Below are positions 5,284 to 7,088 of a DNA stretch of 7,088 nt, one piece after another. The stretch's first letter is position 1; each line of letters begins with the position of its first letter. The notes under the pieces were generated by a model. The model was not told the origin of the DNA, did not search any database, and worked only from the letters and a program-made list of their open reading frames with translations. Where the stretch lies: NCBI GenBank assembly GCA_030620005.1, contig JAUXAJ010000268.1:1-7088 (forward strand). The letters run 5' to 3'. A program made the position numbers and the translations under genes. Origin of the DNA: Promethearchaeota archaeon. GTDB taxonomy: Archaea; Asgardarchaeota; Lokiarchaeia; Sigynarchaeales; SOKP01.

Positions 5284-5289
5284 GAGGTG
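5284..5289 (+). promoter_or_regulatory. Shine-Dalgarno deciding a TTG start
   Basis: GAGGTG, a full match to the archaeal anti-Shine-Dalgarno core, lies 6 bases before TTG 5296. It is the best ribosome binding site in the window and fixes this non-ATG start. Confidence 0.75.
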
Positions 5290-5295
5290 TAAAAA

Positions 5296-5781
5296 TTGGC
5301 AAAAAGATTCCACATTGACGATAAAAACAAAACCAAACAGAGTAAAGAACTAGAAGCATTAAAAGAATTACTAGATCTAATTGAAAGGGGGACAACTGGA
5401 TTCGATTTAGCATATCATTTCGAAAAGAGCGACTCGCTTCCGCGTTTATATCATGACGGAATTTTTTTTAACATTACATTTAAAAAAGTAGGCAAGGAAC
5501 CATTTATAGACGCACCAGATAAAAAAAAAGTTGAATTTACCTCGTTCAGTACTGTTGAAGAATCAGAAAAAGCAAAATTCATGAAATGGATAAAAAAAGC
5601 TATTCAAGAAAGAGAACGTGTCGTAAACCCCCTTGATGATTACAGTAAATATAAAGAAGCAAGAGAAGTAGAGGTTCTACCATTGAAATCTGCTTATTGC
5701 GAATTTTGTGGCATAAAATTGAGAGATCCTAATCAAAACTTCTGTGAAAGTTGTGGAGCAGAAATTTCAAGAAAGGATTAA
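5296..5781 (+). CDS. Unknown-domain protein with C-terminal zinc ribbon (paralogue A)
   Basis: This is a 161-residue soluble protein of unrecognised family. Residues 18-110 form a domain shared with the protein at 6186-6752: LLDLIERGTTGFDLAYHFEK, RLYHDG, a central IDAPDKKKVEF and FSTVEESEKAKF, predicted mixed alpha/beta. A charged linker leads to a zinc ribbon, C135-x2-C138, x11, C150-x2-C153, with the shared motif DPNQNFC. By eye about half the domain residues are identical to the paralogue. The small soluble domain plus ribbon suggests an adaptor or regulator, but no function can be assigned. The TTG start is supported by GAGGTG 6 bases upstream. It has its own TATA box and a following T-run, so it is probably monocistronic. 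Confidence 0.85.
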   Translation: MAKRFHIDDKNKTKQSKELEALKELLDLIERGTTGFDLAYHFEKSDSLPRLYHDGIFFNITFKKVGKEPFIDAPDKKKVEFTSFSTVEESEKAKFMKWIKKAIQERERVVNPLDDYSKYKEAREVEVLPLKSAYCEFCGIKLRDPNQNFCESCGAEISRKD

Positions 5782-5908
5782 AAGAAAAATATATAATAGT
5801 TTCGAGAAAAATTTGGATCTAGGTAAAATTAGATCAGATCAAGTGAAAATCAATAGGATGTATTGAGTTAAAGAAGGTGATAGAGCGATTTTATCTTTCT
5901 TTATTACA

Positions 5909-5921
5909 TTTTTTTCTTTTT
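5909..5921 (+). terminator. Oligo-T terminator candidate for paralogue A
   Basis: Seven T, one C and five T occur about 130 bases after the stop codon, fitting an archaeal oligo-T terminator. Confidence 0.5.
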
Positions 5922-6073
5922 CGACTAATTTAAATCCTTATTCTCTACATAAAGTTCCTTTGTTGTTATTGCTGAATTGATTCACGAATATAATTTGCTG
6001 CTTATAGATTGTGGGAATTAGAATTTTAAAAAATCATTATTTCAGAACTTTTTTCAAATGATTCAAAAAAATA

Positions 6074-6083
6074 TTTATATAAG
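6074..6083 (+). promoter_or_regulatory. TATA box of the second paralogue
   Basis: TTTATATAAG, preceded by an A-run that suits a BRE, would start transcription near 6104 and leave a leader of about 80 bases. That is similar in length to the leader of the first paralogue. A second TATA-like ATTATATAAG (6161-6170) is too close to the ATG at 6186. Confidence 0.55.
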
Positions 6084-6185
6084 TTAAACTTAATTGTCAC
6101 TTGATTAATTTGATCTCCTTATAGAAAGAAGCACAACTTTTAGTTGTTTCTTAGAATTCAATTATATAAGAAAAGAAAAAAAACC

Positions 6186-6752
6186 ATGCCCATTGGAACC
6201 GAATTAAAAAAACTAAAAAAAAAACTCGAAAAACAAGGAAAAAACGAACCTGAACATATCCTTTTACCATCTGAAAAGCTAAAGATAAAAATTAACAGCG
6301 AAAAAGACCGCAAAAAAGCTAAAAGAAAGAAATTGGAGAGTGATTTAACACTTTTAAAAAAATTAGATATAATTATAAAAAAAGGAGCCACGGGCTTCGA
6401 ATTAGCTTACGAAATAGAAAAGAGTCAATCCATTAAAAGACTAATTCACGATGGCGTTTTATTTTATAACTCTTTTCTAGAAATTGGACTTGAGAGATTC
6501 CTCGATATTCCAGACGAAAAACGGGTTGATTTTAAAAATTTCTCTACAATAGAGAAAACAGAAAAGTATTTGTTCTTAATTTGGCTGAAAGAATCGATAA
6601 AAAACTTTGAAAAGAGGGTAGATTTAAGTAGAAAAAGGTTAAAACCTGTGGAAACACGAAAAATTCTAATAACACATTGTAAGAATTGTAAAGCCAAAAT
6701 AAAAGATCCGAATCAAAAATTTTGTGAGTTCTGTGGTATAAAGATTAATTAA
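6186..6752 (+). CDS. Unknown-domain protein with C-terminal zinc ribbon (paralogue B)
   Basis: This is a 188-residue paralogue of the protein at 5296-5781. It differs by a Lys-rich N-terminal extension of about 50 residues (ELKKLKKKLEK, DRKKAKRKK), which is strongly basic and could bind nucleic acid or acidic membrane. The shared domain occupies 53-145 (IIIKKGATGFELAYEIEKS, RLIHDG, DIPDEKRVDF, FSTIEKTEKY). The ribbon is C165-x2-C168, x11, C180-x2-C183, with DPNQKFCEFCG. ATG at 6186 is chosen over an in-frame TTG at 6144 because the latter would read through a TATA-like leader. No Shine-Dalgarno is present, unlike paralogue A. Family and function are unrecognised; the two copies most likely arose by tandem duplication. 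Confidence 0.85.
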   Translation: MPIGTELKKLKKKLEKQGKNEPEHILLPSEKLKIKINSEKDRKKAKRKKLESDLTLLKKLDIIIKKGATGFELAYEIEKSQSIKRLIHDGVLFYNSFLEIGLERFLDIPDEKRVDFKNFSTIEKTEKYLFLIWLKESIKNFEKRVDLSRKRLKPVETRKILITHCKNCKAKIKDPNQKFCEFCGIKIN

Positions 6753-6796
6753 GCCTGTTTCTCGTATTCATGACTTCTTTAATGCAGGATTAATCC
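6748..6796. other. Inverted repeats between convergent genes
   Basis: ATTAAGCCTG (6748-6757, overlapping the stop codon) and CAGGATTAAT (6785-6794) are inverted copies with one mismatch. The right arm overlaps the perfect palindrome GGATTAATCC (6787-6796). They may form an mRNA 3'-end structure for paralogue B; no long T-run is present on the plus strand. Confidence 0.3.
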
Positions 6797-6826
6797 ATGG
6801 CAAGTTAAAATAATTTTTAAAAACCT

Positions 6827-7087
6827 TTAAAGGAAGTACTTTCTTATTAAATCACTGGCCTTTCCACATTGTCTTATATCTCCATCCCATTTAAGAAGCG
6901 TTTCACCACCAAATCTATTCTCAAACGAAAGGTGGAACATTTCTAATCGATATCTGAATTCCTCAACCGCTCCATTGGTTATTAAGATGCTTGCTGTACC
7001 TATACCATGAGTGAAGTAAATTTTCTTGTCGCCATGATCTATCTCTTTTATATGTCCTTTATTTGATAAAATTTCACCAAGTAGCAT
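6827..7087 (-). CDS. Unrecognised protein, C-terminal 86 residues, runs to the window edge
   Basis: The frame is open to the edge; ATG at 7087-7085 is only one base from it, so the gene very likely continues and this is its C-terminal part. The visible part reads as beta strands (KKIYFTHGIGTASILIT), a helix (EEFRYRLEMFHLSFENRF), then LLKWDGDIRQC and a final helix LIRKYF. The pattern strand-helix-'FE..f'-'W.GD'-helix is reminiscent of longin- or Roadblock-like C-terminal modules of archaeal signalling proteins, but this is an impression from fold order and not a recognised family. On the minus strand T-rich sequence (TTTTTAAAAATTATTTT) follows the stop and may terminate it. Confidence 0.55.
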   Translation of the reverse strand: MLLGEILSNKGHIKEIDHGDKKIYFTHGIGTASILITNGAVEEFRYRLEMFHLSFENRFGGETLLKWDGDIRQCGKASDLIRKYFL

Positions 7088-7088
7088 G

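Larger units (their letters stand above)
4882..5295. other. Intergenic region between the zinc-finger operon and the first paralogue
   Basis: These 414 bases hold a hairpin just after the upstream stop, a short GC-richer patch with a possible zinc-ribbon relic, a perfect dyad, a TATA box and the Shine-Dalgarno of the next gene, all listed separately. No complete gene is visible. The rest (5071-5190) is almost pure A and T. Confidence 0.5.
5782..6185. other. Intergenic region between the two paralogues
   Basis: No gene is visible. GATCTA (5816-5821) and TAGATC (5830-5835) form a six-pair hairpin 34 bases after the stop. A T-run at 5909-5921 and a TATA box at 6074-6083 are listed separately. 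Just before the next gene, 6127-6152 can form an interrupted stem (AAGAA and CAAC with GTTG and TTCTT) within the presumed leader. Confidence 0.4.

Noticed and set aside
5940..6015. Minus-strand stretch reading AANYIRESIQQ before a stop
   Set aside because: Only eleven residues, with a stop directly upstream in frame and no family motif; too short to support.
6158..6697. Two minus-strand 77-residue ORFs opposite paralogue B
   Set aside because: Phe/Ser-rich antisense of a Lys-rich gene; they conflict with the strong paralogue match on the plus strand.
1..7088. CRISPR array, insertion sequence, rRNA or prophage
   Set aside because: No regularly spaced repeats, no transposase or integrase frame, and no rRNA-like sequence were seen on either strand.

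Overview
This looks like an archaeal window, most likely from an Asgard archaeon of the Lokiarchaeia type. The sequence is very AT-rich with archaeal TATA boxes (TTTATATA-type), oligo-T terminator candidates and at least one clear archaeal Shine-Dalgarno (GAGGTG). The gene content also fits: a Roadblock/LC7 gene, a four-helix membrane protein with a FYVE/RING-like zinc finger, and several short proteins ending in zinc ribbons. The lineage call is inference from gene style; there is no rRNA or marker gene here.

Layout. 1-437 has no full gene; it holds two tandem micro-ORFs with good Shine-Dalgarno sites, a hairpin, and T-runs that could end the gene to the right. 438-987 (minus) is a Roadblock/LC7 gene whose 147 codons are fully readable, but only if three extra segments of 40, 29 and 37 bases are skipped. 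1314-2117 (plus) is a short-chain dehydrogenase-like protein lacking the YxxxK catalytic pair. It converges on 2141-3208 (minus), a galactose-mutarotase-fold-like protein. 3209-3427 is an upstream region shared by divergent genes and holds a possible 42-residue ORF. 3428-4165 (coiled coil plus zinc ribbon) and 4195-4881 (four membrane helices plus an eight-cysteine finger) are 29 bases apart and probably form an operon. 4882-5295 is intergenic with a perfect 10-bp dyad and a possible relic of a zinc-ribbon gene. 5296-5781 and 6186-6752 are paralogues sharing an unrecognised domain of about 93 residues and a C-terminal zinc ribbon, each with its own TATA box. A minus-strand gene runs off the right edge (6827-7087).

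How it fits together. Four consecutive plus-strand genes each carry a C-terminal Cys-based metal site, attached to a coiled coil, a membrane anchor, or the duplicated unknown domain. This suggests adaptor or scaffold proteins rather than a metabolic pathway. The SDR and mutarotase-like genes may act on sugars or related hydroxy compounds, but nothing in the sequence fixes a substrate.

The most striking observation is the Roadblock gene. Its reading frame is broken only by three discrete inserts of 29-40 bases and not by scattered stops or single-base indels. Small hairpin insertions, excised RNA segments, or programmed translational bypass are all possible. The sequence alone cannot choose between them.
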